From CAZSNH01 sp052388455 (lineage in GTDB: Bacteria > Pseudomonadota > Alphaproteobacteria > Rhizobiales > Hyphomicrobiaceae): a stretch of DNA of 64,000 nucleotides. The translations under genes and the position numbers were made by a program. Below are positions 55,093-63,904 of this stretch, one piece after another (the first letter of the stretch is position 1; each line of letters starts with the position of its first letter). The DNA lies in contig JBQTIA010000001.1 in assembly GCA_052388455.1 (NCBI GenBank), forward strand, positions 23,853 to 87,852. Direction: 5' to 3'. The notes beneath the pieces are model-generated. The model made no database searches. It was not told where the DNA came from and saw only the letters and a program-made list of their open reading frames with translations.

Positions 55093-55485
55093 CTATTCTG
55101 ATGAGCGCCATGACCGTGGGTGGTCACGCAAAGCCAAATCGAGGGTCAACAGGCACATATGTTCGCATTCTGCCTGGGCGATTAGCAGGCGATCGAAAGG
55201 GTCGCGCGTAGCGGGAACGGGTTGCGGCTCGGCAAGAACGTGGCGCGGGTCGATGGTGAGTACATTGATGTTGAACGCTTCGCATGTCTGGCGGAGAAGA
55301 GGCAGTGCGCTGTCGAGTACCAACTTTCTCAAGCGCACCTTGATCGCAATCTCCCAGAGCGAGGCCGTGCTGCAAAAAAGATCCGACGAAGCCGTGCCGA
55401 GGACCCTTTGGTGAGATCGGGGCAGGCGTTCGAGCTGATTATTCACGATCTCAAGTACGATATGCGTTTCGAGCAGCAACCTCAT
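55093..55485 (-). CDS. PIN-domain toxin, VapC-like
   Basis: 130 residues of the PIN nuclease fold. The start reads MRLLLETHIVLEIVNN where active VapC toxins have LLLDTH, so the first catalytic aspartate is a glutamate. Other elements remain: CSTASLWEIAIKVRLRKL near residues 38-55, TIDPRHVLA, ATRDPFDRLLIAQAEC near 91-106 and LLTLDLAL. VapC toxins cut tRNA or rRNA. The Asp-to-Glu change may weaken activity. The start overlaps the antitoxin's 3' end by 35 nt. It lies between prk and rpe. Confidence 0.83.
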   Translation of the reverse strand: MRLLLETHIVLEIVNNQLERLPRSHQRVLGTASSDLFCSTASLWEIAIKVRLRKLVLDSALPLLRQTCEAFNINVLTIDPRHVLAEPQPVPATRDPFDRLLIAQAECEHMCLLTLDLALRDHPRSWRSSE

Positions 55486-55762
55486 TCTCGTTCAGGATCA
55501 AAATCGAGGTCGGGGTTATCAAGAAATCCTCGGGCAGCGGATCGTCGAAGTCCGGCGCGATATATGTCACGATCTTCTCGATTCCATGCTCCGCAAGAAA
55601 CCGCCGCCCTCCCTCCGCGTCGAGACCGCCCCGCCGCTTGTGCGGGACGAGATCGAGAATGGGCTTACCCTCCCGCGTCACAACCACAGTTTCATCTTGC
55701 TCGACCCGGCGGGCAAGATCGGGCAGGCGGTCTCCAAGGGCTTCGATGGGTACGGTTTCCAT
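55451..55762 (-). CDS. Phd/YefM-type antitoxin
   Basis: 103 residues from ATG 55762. N-terminal DNA-binding Phd fold: METVPIEALGDRLPDLARRV near residues 1-20, then ETVVVTREGKPILDLVPHKR near 24-43, ending with the neutralising tail (DFDDPLPEDFLITP). About 20 further residues after ITP look like read-through into the toxin start, where most homologues end. The gene pairs with the PIN toxin (35-nt overlap) and probably represses the operon. Start ATG 55795 would add 11 residues without a good ribosome site. Confidence 0.83.
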   Translation of the reverse strand: METVPIEALGDRLPDLARRVEQDETVVVTREGKPILDLVPHKRRGGLDAEGGRRFLAEHGIEKIVTYIAPDFDDPLPEDFLITPTSILILNENEVAARNAYRT

Positions 55763-55854
55763 GACCGGACTATAATCACTCCCTGTCCAATGCACCAGCG
55801 GCGACCACCATCGCGGTCAGTGAGACAACGCGCGAGGGTCGGCACACGCGACGT

Positions 55855-56733
55855 TCAGAAAAACGTCCGCCGCTTGCGTTCCAGGAGCTGCAGGATCATG
55901 GGCGTGAAAATCAGCTGCATCGCCAGATCCTGCTTGCCGCCGGGGATGACGATGCAGTTGGCGCGCGACATGAAGCTGTTCTGGATCATCGACAGCAGAT
56001 AGGAAAAGTCGATCCCGCGCGGTGACCGGAACCGGATGACGACCATCGATTCTTCCGGCGTCGGGATCCAGCGCGAGATGAACGGATTCGACGTGTCGAC
56101 CGTCGGGATGCGCTGGAAGTTCACATCGGTCTCGGTGAACTGCGGGCAAATGTATTTCACATAGTCGGGCATCCGCCGGAGGATCGTCTGGGTCACGTCC
56201 TCCGTCGAATAGCCGCGCTCCTCCCTGTCGCGATGCAGCTTCTGGATCCATTCGAGATTGAGCACCGGCACGACGCCGATCTTGAGATCCGCGAAGCGCG
56301 CGATATTGACCGTCTCGGTGATCGCCGCTCCATGCAGACCTTCGTAGAACAGCAGGTCGGTACCGTAGGCGATCTCGTCCCAGGCCGTGAACTTTCCCGG
56401 CGACACGCTGAACTGCTCGGCTTCGATGGCATCGTGCACGTAGTGGCGGGTCTTGGCCGTGCCGATCTCCCCGTAAGACCGGAAGGCGGCCTGCAATTCG
56501 ACCAGCAGGTTGGCTTCCTCGCCGAAGTGGCTGAAATTCGGATTGCCGTTGGCCTCCGCTTCGGCCATGGCGCGGACCATCTCGTCGCGGTCGTAGCGGT
56601 GGAACGCATCGCCTTCGATGTACGAGGCGTTGATGTTCTCGCGCCGGAAGATGGTCTCGAACGTACGGCGGACCGACGTGGTGCCGGCACCCGAGGAACC
56701 GGTCACCGAAATGATCGGATGTTTGGCTGACAT
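55855..56733 (-). CDS. cbbP: Phosphoribulokinase
   Basis: 292-residue proteobacterial-type Prk that makes ribulose 1,5-bisphosphate for RuBisCO. P-loop ISVTGSSGAGTTSVRRTF near residues 8-25; YIEGDAFHRYDRDEM near 38-52 (catalytic Asp and Arg), FSHFGEEANLL near 67-77, FYEGLHGA near 128-135, and MPDYVKYICPQFTETDVNFQR near 184-204. The protein ends ERKRRTFF. The ATG at 56733 is 130 bp downstream of fbp. It marks Calvin-cycle capacity, though RuBisCO genes are outside the window. Confidence 0.95.
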   Translation of the reverse strand: MSAKHPIISVTGSSGAGTTSVRRTFETIFRRENINASYIEGDAFHRYDRDEMVRAMAEAEANGNPNFSHFGEEANLLVELQAAFRSYGEIGTAKTRHYVHDAIEAEQFSVSPGKFTAWDEIAYGTDLLFYEGLHGAAITETVNIARFADLKIGVVPVLNLEWIQKLHRDREERGYSTEDVTQTILRRMPDYVKYICPQFTETDVNFQRIPTVDTSNPFISRWIPTPEESMVVIRFRSPRGIDFSYLLSMIQNSFMSRANCIVIPGGKQDLAMQLIFTPMILQLLERKRRTFF

Positions 56734-56863
56734 CTCTGGAAACCGTCCCCGCCCACGCGATCTTCATGCGACTTTAGTTGTAGCCTAACGACTTTTCACG
56801 ACCGGTCCACTGGTGGTGTCGGGCGGTACGGACGCCGGGAAACGAGCCCCTGCCGGGCGGGGC

Positions 56864-57904
56864 TCAGGTGCGGAAGAGACCCCGCCGGCCGAAGAGCGGC
56901 GAGCGCTCCGCGGCGCCGTGCGGTTCCTGGAGCAGGCGCACGACGTAGTCGACCTCGGCGCGGGATCCCGCGATGAAGGGGACGTGCTGATGCAACGTAC
57001 CTGGGAAAAGCTCCAGAATGCGCTGCCGGCCGTTCGACGCCGCGCCACTCGCCTGCTCGGTGATGAGGGCCAAGGGGTTCGCCTCGTAGACCAGCCGCAG
57101 CCGACCGAGCTCGTAACCCTCGCGCATGTCGCCGGGGTAGAGGAATATCCCACCCCGGTTCAGAATTCGCTGGAACTCGGCGACCGGCGTTGCCGTCCAC
57201 CGCATGTTGAAATCCTTGCCGCGCGGACCGTTGCGGCCGCGCAGGCAGTCGTCGGCGTAGGTCCGCATCGGCTCGTCCCAGTGACGGTAGTTGGAGCCGT
57301 TGATGGAGTATTCCTGGGTGGCGATCGGGATGATGCAGTCGGGCTCGGTCAGCATGAAAGTGCGCGTATCGGGATCGAGCGTGTAAACCTGCGTCCCCTG
57401 GCCGACGGTCAGCGCCAGCGTCGTGCAGGGTCCATAGACCGCGAATCCGGCAGACAGCTGGCGATGGCCGGGCTGGAGGAACTCCCGCGTGTCGCCGTCC
57501 CGCGAAATTCCTGGCAGGATCGAGAAAATAGTTCCGATCGACAGATTGGCATCGATATTGGACGAGCCGTCGATGGGATCGATGGCGACCAGCAGCGGAG
57601 CACCCGGCTTGAGTGTCAGCGGCTCGATCAGCTCCTCGGAGGCGATGGCGGCCACCGGCGCCGACCGCAACCGTTCGGCAATCCGCTCGTTGGCGATGAG
57701 GTCGAGCGCCTTTTGCGGATCGACCCCGCTCTTACGCCCGGTCGGAGCGCCGATCCCCCCGGCCAACGCTCCACGCGCAACCAGCAGGGAAATGTCCGCG
57801 CACGCTTCGGCGAGCGCCAAGACGGTGCTGGCGATGTCGAGCCGCAGGGGCTCGCCGTCGGACCAGAACGCGAGGCACGCTTCGAGTGATTTCGCATGGG
57901 ACAT
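56864..57904 (-). CDS. cbbF: Class I fructose-1,6-bisphosphatase
   Basis: 346 residues. Metal and substrate motifs: ASEELIEPL near residues 88-96, LLVAIDPIDGSSNIDANLS near 104-122 (the DP(I/L)DGSSN signature), SAGFAVYGPCTTLALTVG near 150-167, YSINGSNYRHWDEP near 200-213, and GIFLYPGDMREGYELGRLRLVYEAN near 254-278 in outline, followed by PLALITEQASGAAS. It hydrolyses FBP to F6P in the Calvin cycle and gluconeogenesis. It precedes prk on the same strand, the classical cbbFP order; no cbbR is next to it, the divergent gene being the HlyC-type acyltransferase. The gap of 233 bp should hold both promoters. Confidence 0.95.
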   Translation of the reverse strand: MSHAKSLEACLAFWSDGEPLRLDIASTVLALAEACADISLLVARGALAGGIGAPTGRKSGVDPQKALDLIANERIAERLRSAPVAAIASEELIEPLTLKPGAPLLVAIDPIDGSSNIDANLSIGTIFSILPGISRDGDTREFLQPGHRQLSAGFAVYGPCTTLALTVGQGTQVYTLDPDTRTFMLTEPDCIIPIATQEYSINGSNYRHWDEPMRTYADDCLRGRNGPRGKDFNMRWTATPVAEFQRILNRGGIFLYPGDMREGYELGRLRLVYEANPLALITEQASGAASNGRQRILELFPGTLHQHVPFIAGSRAEVDYVVRLLQEPHGAAERSPLFGRRGLFRT

Positions 57905-58137
57905 GACGGTCGCGCCATCGGTTCCAGTGGTATTATAAGGTTCAGCTCGGTTGCGAACGGCGCGCCCTCGTCGGGTGGCCGTTCCGTTACCTCGCCCGAT
58001 ACAGCACGCCGTCCCTACTCCGTGAATTGCAAATTCTCATCGCCCGGACTAATCCGGAGTCACAGCCGTTTAACCTGCTGAACACAACCACGGTAGAGAC
58101 TCGATCATAAATTAACAACTTGCGGTTGGAGGAGTAC

Positions 58138-58692
58138 ATGTTCTCTGGATCGAAGCCCACGGGCGCTTCTCGAGCCCCGGCGGCAGCCGACGGCACCGTG
58201 CCGGAGCTTCCACCCGAAGAGGCGCGCAAGCGTGCCGCCATGGCCAAGCAGGCGGCCGCCGCCCTCGGCGAGGTGGTGTCGCTGCTCATCCGCTCGCCCT
58301 CGGAGAAGCAGCACAGCCTTGCCGACCTGGAGTGGATGGTGATGCCGGCAATCATGACCGGTCAATACGCCGTCGCCGATGCCCAGTCCAAGCAGTCCGG
58401 CGCGGTCATGCCGGTCGGCGCAGTGCTGTGGGCCTTCGTCTCGAACGAAATCGACCAGCAGCTATCGAGTTCCACCAGTGGTCCGGTGCGCCTCAAGCCG
58501 CAGGACTGGCGCTCGGGAGATATCCCGTGGGTCGTCATGGCGATCGGCGATCCGAAGATCCTCGGCGGCATTCTGCAAAACTTGGCGAAGACCGTGTTCA
58601 AGGACAAGCCGGCACGGATGCGAGCCAAGGGCCCCGACGGAAAAATCGTCGTCGGCCGGCTGGAGGTGTCGGCAGAGCCGCCACAATCGTAA
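58138..58692 (+). CDS. HlyC-type toxin-activating lysine acyltransferase
   Basis: 184 residues; ATG 58138 has GGAGG just upstream. After 35 disordered residues the HlyC fold is visible: ALGEVVSLLIRSPSEKQHSL near residues 42-61 with the His that would be catalytic, DLEWMVMPAIMTGQYAVADA near 63-82, PVGAVLWAFVSNEIDQQL near 92-109, KPQDWRSGDIPWVVMAIGD near 121-139 (the conserved DWxSGD element) and a C terminus with KIVVGRLEV. HlyC enzymes use acyl-ACP to acylate lysines in RTX toxins before export. It heads a type I secretion locus. No large RTX toxin is adjacent, so the substrate is unknown. Confidence 0.82.
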   Translation: MFSGSKPTGASRAPAAADGTVPELPPEEARKRAAMAKQAAAALGEVVSLLIRSPSEKQHSLADLEWMVMPAIMTGQYAVADAQSKQSGAVMPVGAVLWAFVSNEIDQQLSSSTSGPVRLKPQDWRSGDIPWVVMAIGDPKILGGILQNLAKTVFKDKPARMRAKGPDGKIVVGRLEVSAEPPQS

Positions 58693-58730
58693 TCTGGCCC
58701 GATCTGGCCCGATCTGTCGCGATCTGGGTT
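58690..58730. repeat. Tandem repeat of 10-bp unit after the hlyC-like gene
   Basis: ATCTGGCCCG occurs four times head to tail with decay (ATCTGGCCCG twice, ATCTGTCGCG, ATCTGGG), straddling and following the stop codon. The remainder of the 260-bp gap to the ABC gene shows no gene and no clear terminator, so read-through into the exporter genes is possible. Confidence 0.7.
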
Positions 58731-58952
58731 GAGACCGGGGCGGCACCTGAAATACTGATGGATTGCCAAGCCAGGATCAGCCCGTCGATTTAAGTAGTGT
58801 CCGCAAGTCAGCATCAAGAGTCATCAGCAAGACTTGATCCCCACCTCGAGTTTTGTTTGCGACGTTCATCCGTCCTCGAGCCTAGTGCGTCGCCTGTGGT
58901 GCCGCGCGAGTGGCGCTCTTGACGGCTCTCAGAAGGAAGACCGAGCGAACCC

Positions 58953-60830
58953 ATGAATTTCCTTTCCCCCAAGGGCGACCCGGCGCGGCTGGGCCCTGTC
59001 CAGCGCGCCATCCGCAATTGCAGCGGCATTTTCCTGGGCGTCGGCCTGTTTTCGGCGATCATCAACATTCTGGCCCTGACCGGGTCGGTCTACATGATGC
59101 AGGTCTACGACCGCGTCATCCCCTCACGCAGCGTGCCGACGCTGGTCGGTCTCTCGATCCTGATGGCCGGGCTCTATGCGGCCAACGGCATGCTGGACTT
59201 CTTCCGCGTCCGCATCATGAGCCGTGTCGGCGTCCGCATCGACCGCGAGCTGCGCGAAAAGGTCTTCGCCGCCGTCCAGATGCTGCCTCTGCGCACGCGC
59301 CAGGCCGGCGACGGCCTCCAGCCGGTGCGCGACCTCGACCAGATCCGCGCCTTCCTCTCGGGACTGGGACCGACGGCCTTTTTCGACGTGCCCTGGATTC
59401 CGTTCTATCTCGCGATCATCTTCATGCTGCATCCGCTGCTGGGGCTGTTCTCTGTCGCCGGCGCACTGCTGCTCATCTTCCTGACCCTGCTGACGGAGCG
59501 AAAGACTTCGGCGCCGTCGCGCGATTCGGCCCGCAGCGGCTCGGAGCGCATGGCGCTCGGTGAGGCCGCGCGCCGCAATGCCGAGGTGATCAGGGCCATG
59601 GGCCTCGCACCTCACATGCAGCGCCGCTGGGACGGGCTGAACGACCGCTTTCTGCGCGACCAGCTGCAGGCGAGCGACGCCTCCAGCGGCATCGGCACGA
59701 TCACCAAGGTGCTGCGCCTCATGCTGCAATCCGGCATCCTCGGGCTCGGCGCCTACCTGGTCATCGAGGGGCAGGTCTCGCCGGGCGCCATCATCGCCGC
59801 CTCGATCGTCATGTCGCGGTCGCTGGCGCCGGTCGAAACGGCCATCGCCCACTGGCGCTCGTTCGTCTCGGCCCGCCAGAGCCGGCAGCGGCTGATCGAG
59901 CTGTTCCGCGTGGTCGAAGAGCACGAAACCAAATCGGTCGAGCTGCCGAAGCCCGTCAAGTCGCTGCAGGTCCAGGGTCTGACGGTGGCAGCTCCGGGCG
60001 ACAACAAGCCGATCATCCAGAACGTCTCGTTTACGCTGGCGGCAGGAGAGGGCGTCGGCGTCATCGGTCAGAGCGCGGCCGGCAAGTCGACGCTGGCGCG
60101 GGCGCTGGTCGGCGTTTGGCTGCCGATGCGGATGGGGGGCACGGTGCGGCTCGACGGTGCCGCGCTAGACCAGTGGGCGCCGGACAGCCTCGGCCGGCAT
60201 ATCGGCTATCTTCCGCAGTCCATCGAGCTGTTCGCCGGAACGGTGTCCGAGAACATCGCCCGCTTCGACCCGGCGGCCAAAAGCGAGAGCATTGTGCAGG
60301 CCGCCAAGGATGCGGGCGTGCACGATCTGATCGTCCAGCTTCCGAAGGGCTACGACACGGAAATCGGTGAGAGCGGCAGCGGGCTCTCCGCCGGTCAGCG
60401 TCAGCGCGTGGCGTTGGCCCGGGCGATGTACGGGCGGCCGTTCCTGGTGGTTCTCGACGAGCCGAACTCCAATCTCGACGCAAACGGGGACGCGGCGCTG
60501 ACCGAAGCGATCCGCTCGGTGCGCAGCCGAGGCGGCATCGCCGTCGTCATCGCCCACCGCCCGTCGGCTCTGGCAGGGGTCGACAAAGTGCTCGCCATGG
60601 CCAACGGTACGGTGCAAGCCTTCGGGCCTAAAGAAGAGGTCTTGCGGAAGATCCTCGCACCAGTGCCGCCTGCACAACTCCCCGGTTCCGGCGGGCCGCC
60701 GGTGGTGAGCCGCGCAGGCGGTCAGGCCCAAATTGCGCCGCAGCCGGGTGCCCAGAAGGATGCTCCGGCGGGGCCGGGCCCCGGCGGACTGAGGATCGTC
60801 TCCGACAACCCCGGGAGTTCGACACCATGA
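58953..60830 (+). CDS. prtD: Type I secretion ABC transporter, PrtD-type
   Basis: 625 residues. No C39 peptidase-like domain precedes the membrane part, as in PrtD/LipB-type exporters. Six predicted helices lie in residues about 20-300 (FLGVGLFSAIINILALTGSVY; VPTLVGLSILMAGLYAANG; FYLAIIFMLHPLLGLFSVAGALL). The family motif MQVYDRVIPSRSVPTLVGLS near 50-68 is clear. ATPase: Walker A GQSAAGKST near 371, YLPQSIELFAGTVSENIARF, signature GLSAGQRQR near 477, Walker B LVVLDEPNSNLD, H-loop AHRPSA. A Pro/Gly-rich tail follows. It overlaps hlyD by 4 nt. The pair would export substrates carrying C-terminal RTX signals. Confidence 0.93.
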   Translation: MNFLSPKGDPARLGPVQRAIRNCSGIFLGVGLFSAIINILALTGSVYMMQVYDRVIPSRSVPTLVGLSILMAGLYAANGMLDFFRVRIMSRVGVRIDRELREKVFAAVQMLPLRTRQAGDGLQPVRDLDQIRAFLSGLGPTAFFDVPWIPFYLAIIFMLHPLLGLFSVAGALLLIFLTLLTERKTSAPSRDSARSGSERMALGEAARRNAEVIRAMGLAPHMQRRWDGLNDRFLRDQLQASDASSGIGTITKVLRLMLQSGILGLGAYLVIEGQVSPGAIIAASIVMSRSLAPVETAIAHWRSFVSARQSRQRLIELFRVVEEHETKSVELPKPVKSLQVQGLTVAAPGDNKPIIQNVSFTLAAGEGVGVIGQSAAGKSTLARALVGVWLPMRMGGTVRLDGAALDQWAPDSLGRHIGYLPQSIELFAGTVSENIARFDPAAKSESIVQAAKDAGVHDLIVQLPKGYDTEIGESGSGLSAGQRQRVALARAMYGRPFLVVLDEPNSNLDANGDAALTEAIRSVRSRGGIAVVIAHRPSALAGVDKVLAMANGTVQAFGPKEEVLRKILAPVPPAQLPGSGGPPVVSRAGGQAQIAPQPGAQKDAPAGPGPGGLRIVSDNPGSSTP

Positions 60831-62140
60831 CGACGGCAACCGAGACCAAAGCCCGCGACCGCCTCGCGAGCGTGGCCGCCTACATGATCGGCGGCGTTCT
60901 GGTTGCCGTGTTCATCGTCGGCGGCGTGACTGTTTGGGCGGCAACGACTGAAATCGCCGGAGCCGTGCTGGCGCCCGGCACGGTCGTCGTCGAAAGCAAC
61001 CTCAAGAAGGTGCAGCATCCGACCGGCGGAGTCGTCGGCGAAATCCGGATCAAGGAGGGGGCGCGCGTCAAGACCGGCGACCTCCTCATCCGCCTCGACG
61101 AGACCATCACCCGCGCCAACATGCAGCTGATCGCCGTGCAGCTCGAAGAGCTTTACGTCCGCGAGGCGCGGCTGTCCGCCGAGCGCGACGACCAGGGCAC
61201 ACTCGTCATCCCGGACGCTCTGGTGCCGCGAAAGGAAGAAGCGACCATCGCCAAGATGCTGTCCGCCGAGCAGAGCCTGCTGACCAGCCGTCAGAACTCG
61301 CGCGCGGGACAGAAGGGGCAGCTTCGCGAACGCATCGACCAGCTCGGCGAGGAGATTTCCGGCGTCTCCGGCCAGATCGAATCCAAAGCGACCGAGATCA
61401 AGCTCATCGGCGCCGAACTCGACGGACTGACCAACCTGGAGCGGGATCGGCTCGTCACCGTCAACCGCATGAACCAGCTCCGCCGCGAGGCCGCACGGTT
61501 GAAAGGCGAGTTCGGGCAGCTGAAATCCTCGGCCGCGCAGGCCAAGGGCAAGATCAGCGAGGTCGAGCTTCAGATCCTTCGCATCGACCAGGACGCCCGC
61601 ACCGAGGTGGTCAAAGAGCTGCGCGAGGTTCAGTCGAAAATCAACGAGCTGCGCGAGCGCCGCGTCGCCGCCGAGGACCAGTTGAAGCGGGTCGAGATCC
61701 GTTCGCCGCAGGACGGGCTGGTGCATCAGCTCTCCGTGCATACCGTCGGCGGCGTGGTCAATCCGGGCGAGCCGATCATGCTCATCGTGCCCAATGACGA
61801 CCGGCTGATGATCGAAACCCGCATCGCGCCGCAGAGCATCGATCAGGTGCATGTGGAGCAGCTGGCGGTGATCCGCTTCAGCGCCTTCAATCAAGCGACG
61901 ACGCCGGAGATCAACGCGCATGTGAAGCGCATCGCCGCCGACCTCTCGCGCGATCAGCAAACGGGCGAGACCTACTTTGCCGCGCGCCTGGAGATCCCGC
62001 CCGACGAGCTGCTGCGTCTCGGCGACCGCAAGCTGTTGCCGGGCATGCCGGCCGACGTGCAGATCCGGACCGAGAACCGGACCGTGCTCTCATATCTGCT
62101 GAAGCCGCTGACGGACCAGACCTCGATCATGTTCCGCTGA
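60827..62140 (+). CDS. HlyD-family membrane fusion protein
   Basis: 437 residues. One N-terminal membrane helix (YMIGGVLVAVFIVGGVTVWA near residues 18-37) leads to the periplasmic adaptor: half lipoyl motif GTVVVESNLKKVQHPTGGVV near 49-68, GARVKTGDLLIRLDET, a long coiled-coil hairpin (about 95-285; RIDQLGEEISGVSGQIESKA), second lipoyl half VEIRSPQDGLVHQLSVHTVG near 288-307, and the beta barrel (VIRFSAFNQATTPEINAHV). It links the ABC exporter to an outer-membrane TolC-like channel, not encoded here. ATGA overlap with the exporter means coupled translation. Confidence 0.92.
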   Translation: MTTATETKARDRLASVAAYMIGGVLVAVFIVGGVTVWAATTEIAGAVLAPGTVVVESNLKKVQHPTGGVVGEIRIKEGARVKTGDLLIRLDETITRANMQLIAVQLEELYVREARLSAERDDQGTLVIPDALVPRKEEATIAKMLSAEQSLLTSRQNSRAGQKGQLRERIDQLGEEISGVSGQIESKATEIKLIGAELDGLTNLERDRLVTVNRMNQLRREAARLKGEFGQLKSSAAQAKGKISEVELQILRIDQDARTEVVKELREVQSKINELRERRVAAEDQLKRVEIRSPQDGLVHQLSVHTVGGVVNPGEPIMLIVPNDDRLMIETRIAPQSIDQVHVEQLAVIRFSAFNQATTPEINAHVKRIAADLSRDQQTGETYFAARLEIPPDELLRLGDRKLLPGMPADVQIRTENRTVLSYLLKPLTDQTSIMFR

Positions 62141-62156
62141 CGCTCGATCAACGGCG

Positions 62157-63458
62157 CTATTTTCCGATGCCCCGGTAGCGGAAACCGGCGGCGGTTGCCG
62201 CGGCGGGCGGAAAGACGTTGCGCAGGTCGACGAGCACGTCGCCCTTCATGACTTTGCGGGCGGCTTGGAGATCGAGGGCGCGGAACTCGTTCCACTCCGT
62301 CACGACGACGAGGATGTCGGCGCCGGTTGCCGCCTCCAGCGCATTCTCGCACCACACGACGCCCGGCAGCATCGGCTCGGCGTGCTTGCGGCCTTGCGGA
62401 TCGGTCGCGCGCACGGTTGCCCCGCGCTCCTGCAGCATCGGCACGATGGTGAGGCTCGGCGCGTCGCGCATGTCGTCGGTATTGGGCTTGAAGGTGACGC
62501 CGAGCACCGCAATCGTCTTGCCGCGCACGGAGCCGCCGGCCGCCTTCTCGACGCGGTGGGCGGAGGCGATCTTGCGCTCGTGGTTGACCCGCTCGACCTG
62601 CTCGATGATGGAGAGCGGCGCACGCGCCTCGCGCCCCGTGCGGATGATGGCGGACACGTCCTTGGGGAAGCACGAGCCGCCGTACCCCGGTCCGGGATGC
62701 AGGAACTTGTCACCGATGCGGCGGTCCTTGCCGATGGCGCTCGCCACCTCCTGCACGTCGGCGCCGACCTCCTCGCAGAGATCGGCGACCTCGTTGATGA
62801 AGCTGATCTTGAGCGCGAGGAAGGCGTTGGCCGCATACTTGGCCAGCTCGGCGGATTCGCGCGAGACGAACATCACCGGCGAGCCGCGCAGCGACAGCGG
62901 CTTGTAGAGCCGCTCCATCACCTCGCGCGCCCTGGCGCTGTCGGTGCCGACCAGCACACGGTCGGGATGCGTGAAGTCCTGGATGGCCGAGCCCTCGCGC
63001 AGGAACTCGGGATTGGAGCACACCGCGTACTCGGCATCGGGCCGCGCGGCCTGCAGCCGCCGCTCGATCTCGCGGCTGGTCCCGACCGGCACCGTCGACT
63101 TGGTGGTGATGACCGTGAAGCGATCGAGATAGGGCGCCAGTTCCTCGACGGCGGTGAAGACGTAGGAGAGATCGGCGTAGCCGTCGCCGCGGCGCATCGG
63201 CGTGCCGACGGCGAGGAACACGATGTCGGCGTCCTTGACCGACGGCCCGAGGTCGTTGGTGAAGGAGAGGCGGCCGGCCTTCATGTTGCGGGCCAGCAGC
63301 TCGTCGAGGCCCGGCTCGTAGATGGGCGAGACGCCGCGGCGCATGTCGGCGAGGCGCCCCTCGTCCTTGTCGACGCAGGTGACGGTCCAGCCGAACTCGG
63401 AGAAGCACGCCGCCGAGACGAGCCCCACGTATCCGGCGCCGATCATGCAGATTTTCAA
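62157..63458 (-). CDS. ugd: UDP-glucose 6-dehydrogenase
   Basis: 433 residues. N-terminal NAD fold MKICMIGAGYVGLVSAACF (residues 1-19), ITTKSTVPVGTS near 116-127, NPEFLREGSAIQDF near 147-160 with the catalytic-region Glu, middle helix NAFLALKISFINEVADL near 211-227, active-site GPGYGGSCFPKDVSAI near 255-270 (nucleophilic Cys) and GVTFKPNTDDMRDAPSL near 320-336. It oxidises UDP-glucose to UDP-glucuronate for exopolysaccharide or LPS sugars. The start is a TTG at 63458 needed for the intact Rossmann strand; GAGAGG lies about 8 nt upstream. It is convergent with hlyD. The 5' side is repeat-rich. Confidence 0.95.
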   Translation of the reverse strand: MKICMIGAGYVGLVSAACFSEFGWTVTCVDKDEGRLADMRRGVSPIYEPGLDELLARNMKAGRLSFTNDLGPSVKDADIVFLAVGTPMRRGDGYADLSYVFTAVEELAPYLDRFTVITTKSTVPVGTSREIERRLQAARPDAEYAVCSNPEFLREGSAIQDFTHPDRVLVGTDSARAREVMERLYKPLSLRGSPVMFVSRESAELAKYAANAFLALKISFINEVADLCEEVGADVQEVASAIGKDRRIGDKFLHPGPGYGGSCFPKDVSAIIRTGREARAPLSIIEQVERVNHERKIASAHRVEKAAGGSVRGKTIAVLGVTFKPNTDDMRDAPSLTIVPMLQERGATVRATDPQGRKHAEPMLPGVVWCENALEAATGADILVVVTEWNEFRALDLQAARKVMKGDVLVDLRNVFPPAAATAAGFRYRGIGK

Positions 63459-63493
63459 GTGGGTTGCCTCTCAGGGTGGTGGGGGGTGGGGCG

Positions 63494-63617
63494 GAGGGGA
63501 ATCGCATTTGGACGTAGGTTGGGTCGAGGCACGAGACCCAACAACTTTGGTCGCGCGAGTTTGTTGGGTCTCCTTTGTCGACCCAACCTACATTTCGCGC
63601 CATATGCGATTGCCCTG
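63494..63617 (+). mobile_element. Palindromic MITE-like element family A, copy 3
   Basis: A 124-bp palindrome with ends (G)AGGGGAATCGC and GCGATTGCCCTG, nearly identical to copy 1 in the core (63500-63611). It is flanked by the direct duplication GGGTGGGGCG(G), at 63484-63494 and 63618-63628. It sits 36 bp upstream of the ugd TTG, where it could affect promoter position. Confidence 0.88.
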
Positions 63618-63715
63618 GGGTGGGGCGGAGGCCTGCGGCCAGGGGTGAGCGGCCAGCCGCGGATCGGATCGCCGAAGGGTTTGTGTTCCGACTCCAACAC
63701 TTGCTCCCCTATGTC

Positions 63716-63823
63716 ATGGTCGGGCTCGCTTGCCCTCGGGCCCGTCCCGAGGGTCCCGACCATCCATTGCGCCGCGAGCTGTTGCGCCAGCCGAAGGATG
63801 GGTCCTCGGGACAAGCCCGAGGA
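63716..63823. repeat. REP-like nested palindromes
   Basis: First unit: ATGGTCGGG (63716-63724)/CCCGACCAT (63755-63763) encloses CCCTCGGG (63733-63740)/CCCGAGGG (63746-63753). Second unit: TCCTCGGG (63803-63810)/CCCGAGGA (63816-63823) with loop ACAAG. Together they resemble the GTC-ATGG-CCGGG palindromes scattered in many Rhizobiales intergenic regions. No gene is supported between 63459 and 64000. Confidence 0.65.
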
Positions 63824-63904
63824 TGACCGTGGAAATCTTCTGGCGGTGCCGGAGACCTAGCCCGAGCCGCCGGGCAACGCAAATGGGACGTTGGGGGTGG
63901 GTGC

